Below are positions 63,008 through 64,000 of a stretch of 64,000 nucleotides of DNA, piece by piece. Position 1 is the first letter of the stretch, and each line of letters starts with the position of its first letter. Source of the DNA: Mesorhizobium huakuii (lineage in GTDB: Bacteria > Pseudomonadota > Alphaproteobacteria > Rhizobiales > Rhizobiaceae); NCBI RefSeq assembly GCF_030160235.1, contig NZ_BSNY01000005.1:1-64000 (forward strand), given 5' to 3'. A program made the translations under genes and the position numbers. Below the pieces are notes generated by a model. It ran no database searches and was not told the origin of the DNA. It saw only the letters and a list, made by a program, of their open reading frames with translations.

Positions 63008-63751
63008 AATTACGGTGACAGTGCACTTTTTACCCTGTTCGCCTAGCTATCGCCGCGCGCAGATTGACCACATGGCTCGCCTCGCCCGCATCGTCGTCCC
63101 CGATTTGCCGCACCACGTGACACAACGCGGCAACGGGCGGACCAAAGTGTTTTTCACGTCCGAGGACTACGCGCTCTACAAGACCTTGCTGGTCGAGCAT
63201 TGCCGCGCTGTCAATGTCGGCACCTGGGCGTGGTGCCTTATGCCAAACCATGTGCATTTGATCCTGACGCCGACCGACCCGGACGGCCTGCGGCGCGCGC
63301 TCGCAAAGGTGCACCGCGCCTATGCCGGCATCATCCATGCGCGGCAAAAGAAAGCCGGACATTTCTGGCAAGGCCGCTTCGGCGCCGTCGCGATGGACGA
63401 GGACCACCTTTTGTCAGCAGTGCGCTATGTCGGACTGAATCCGGTGCGCGCAGGGCTGGTGAAACAGGCGGCCGATTGGCCCCGGTCAAGCGCCCGGGCG
63501 CATCTCACCGGCGAGCCCGACGGAGTTACCGATCCGCAGCCAATGAGGGACCGTCTGCGATCATCGAGCGGGCTGTTCGACCTGGTCGAGACGGATGCAG
63601 CGGCCTTCGACGCACTGCGCAAAGCCGAGAGCGTCGGCCGACCGGTGGGCGGCGAGGCCTTTCTCAGCCGGATTGCTGCCCAAACTGGAAAAGCCGTAAA
63701 ACCAGGGAAGCGAGGCCGGCGGGGCAAAATTAGTGCACTGTCACCGTAATT
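63008..63751 (+). mobile_element. RAYT-type element with 20-bp inverted ends
   Basis: The 744-base unit is bounded by perfect inverted repeats: AATTACGGTGACAGTGCACT at 63008-63027 and its complement at 63732-63751. Inside lies one transposase gene. The right repeat includes the transposase stop codon. It sits just past the immunity gene. Such ends are consistent with IS200/IS605-related, REP-associated transposases. Confidence 0.75.
63072..63749 (+). CDS. REP-associated tyrosine transposase (Y1 HUH type)
   Basis: The 225-residue protein has the RAYT layout: M-A-R-L-A-R-I-V-V-P-D-L-P-H-H-V-T-Q-R-G at the start, the HUH metal motif in L-M-P-N-H-V-H-L-I-L, and the nucleophilic Tyr in A-V-R-Y-V-G-L-N-P-V-R-A-G-L-V. 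A basic tail ends K-R-G-R-R-G-K. It nicks single-stranded DNA through a Tyr-DNA link. ATG 63072 was chosen by conservation. A GTG at 63015 lies in the left repeat. Confidence 0.9.
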   Translation: MARLARIVVPDLPHHVTQRGNGRTKVFFTSEDYALYKTLLVEHCRAVNVGTWAWCLMPNHVHLILTPTDPDGLRRALAKVHRAYAGIIHARQKKAGHFWQGRFGAVAMDEDHLLSAVRYVGLNPVRAGLVKQAADWPRSSARAHLTGEPDGVTDPQPMRDRLRSSSGLFDLVETDAAAFDALRKAESVGRPVGGEAFLSRIAAQTGKAVKPGKRGRRGKISALSP

Positions 63752-63769
63752 CCAAAAGTGGATCCGGGA

Positions 63770-64000
63770 ATGGAGAAACGGCTGGAGGTACCAGAAATAA
63801 TCCAGGCGCAGTTGGCGATCACGGAAACAGAACAGACACCTAGAGCTAATGTTATCGTGAATGGACAATGGTCATTAGGAATGGAAAACACTAATTCGGC
63901 AAAGCGTTATACTGATATCTTGTATGTGCTCGGGGTAGCGCTGATTGAAATACGAGCGAGCGCTAGCCTGGAGGAGGCGCAGATTGTTGCTGACATATTT
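63770..64000 (+). CDS. Partial gene, possible orphan immunity-like protein
   Basis: A frame open to the window end starts at ATG 63770: M-E-K-R-L-E-V-P-E-I-I-Q-A-Q-L-A, with later W-S-L-G-M-E-N-T-N-S and L-Y-V-L-G-V-A-L-I-E-I-R-A-S. At least 77 residues are coded in AT-rich DNA. The position past a toxin/immunity pair and a transposon suggests an orphan immunity or displaced tip, but I do not recognise the family and the C-terminus is unseen. Confidence 0.5.
   Translation, partial: MEKRLEVPEIIQAQLAITETEQTPRANVIVNGQWSLGMENTNSAKRYTDILYVLGVALIEIRASASLEEAQIVADIF

Noticed and set aside
1-64000. CRISPR arrays, tRNA and rRNA genes
   Set aside because: Reading both strands I saw no regular spacer/repeat pattern, no tRNA cloverleaf with a TTCGANNC-type loop and no rRNA sequence. 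A dedicated search could still find a divergent small RNA.

Overview
The window is GC-rich alphaproteobacterial chromosome. The gene content points to the order Hyphomicrobiales, and most likely to Mesorhizobium or a close relative: a DUF768-type protein, a plant-type glutamate-cysteine ligase, DUF1127 and DUF3422 genes, an ActS/ActR redox pair and a cyo quinol oxidase operon. The genus is an inference from content, because no rRNA or tRNA gene was seen.

Layout. 0-8.5 kb: a glycolate/lactate oxidation block. glcD, an ASCH-like gene, glcE and a membrane protein run leftward. A DUF3422 gene, a FadR-type GntR regulator, an L-lactate-dehydrogenase-type FMN oxidase and a metallophosphoesterase follow. 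Two matching 23-bp operator-like sites, one at glcD and one at the regulator, tie the block together. 8.5-21 kb: housekeeping and conserved genes (glutamine amidotransferase, RsmE, glutamate-cysteine ligase, a DUF937 protein, DUF1127 with a divergent LysR, xseA, a P1-family peptidase, DUF768, a short-chain dehydrogenase and a 2OG-Fe(II) oxygenase).

21.4-31.3 kb: a tightly packed ten-gene rightward operon, the most novel part of the window. It encodes a protein with an acidic repeat head and a basic tail, an HExxH metallopeptidase, four proteins of unknown family, a DUF4438 protein, a Cys-rich protein with GIY-YIG-like features, a small acidic protein and a trypsin-fold serine protease. A LuxR-type regulator follows. 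I recognise no described system with this composition.

32-39 kb: an RpiR regulator, cysteine hydrolase, glutamine-synthetase-like enzyme and N-formylglutamate amidohydrolase joined by overlapping stop/start codons. Next come a berberine-bridge-type FAD oxidoreductase and a divergent carboxymuconolactone-decarboxylase/ECF41 sigma factor pair with a recognisable ECF41 promoter. 39-45 kb: an accessory patch mixing intact genes (AlkB-like, KTSC, SDR, DUF763, cysteine hydrolase) with four broken genes or fragments (mannonate dehydratase, an SDR tail, a PPC-domain gene with a frameshift, a GFA gene with an internal stop).

45-55.6 kb: a leftward cyoABCD-surf1-actS-actR unit, most of whose junctions overlap, which places a redox sensor kinase and regulator with the terminal oxidase it may control. 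An MFS carrier follows, then a 14-helix drug exporter with a divergent MarR regulator. 56-64 kb: a 2062-residue secreted RHS/YD-repeat protein with an AT-rich polymorphic C-terminal tip, a probable cognate immunity gene, a REP-associated tyrosine transposase bounded by 20-bp inverted repeats, and a partial AT-rich gene running off the window end.
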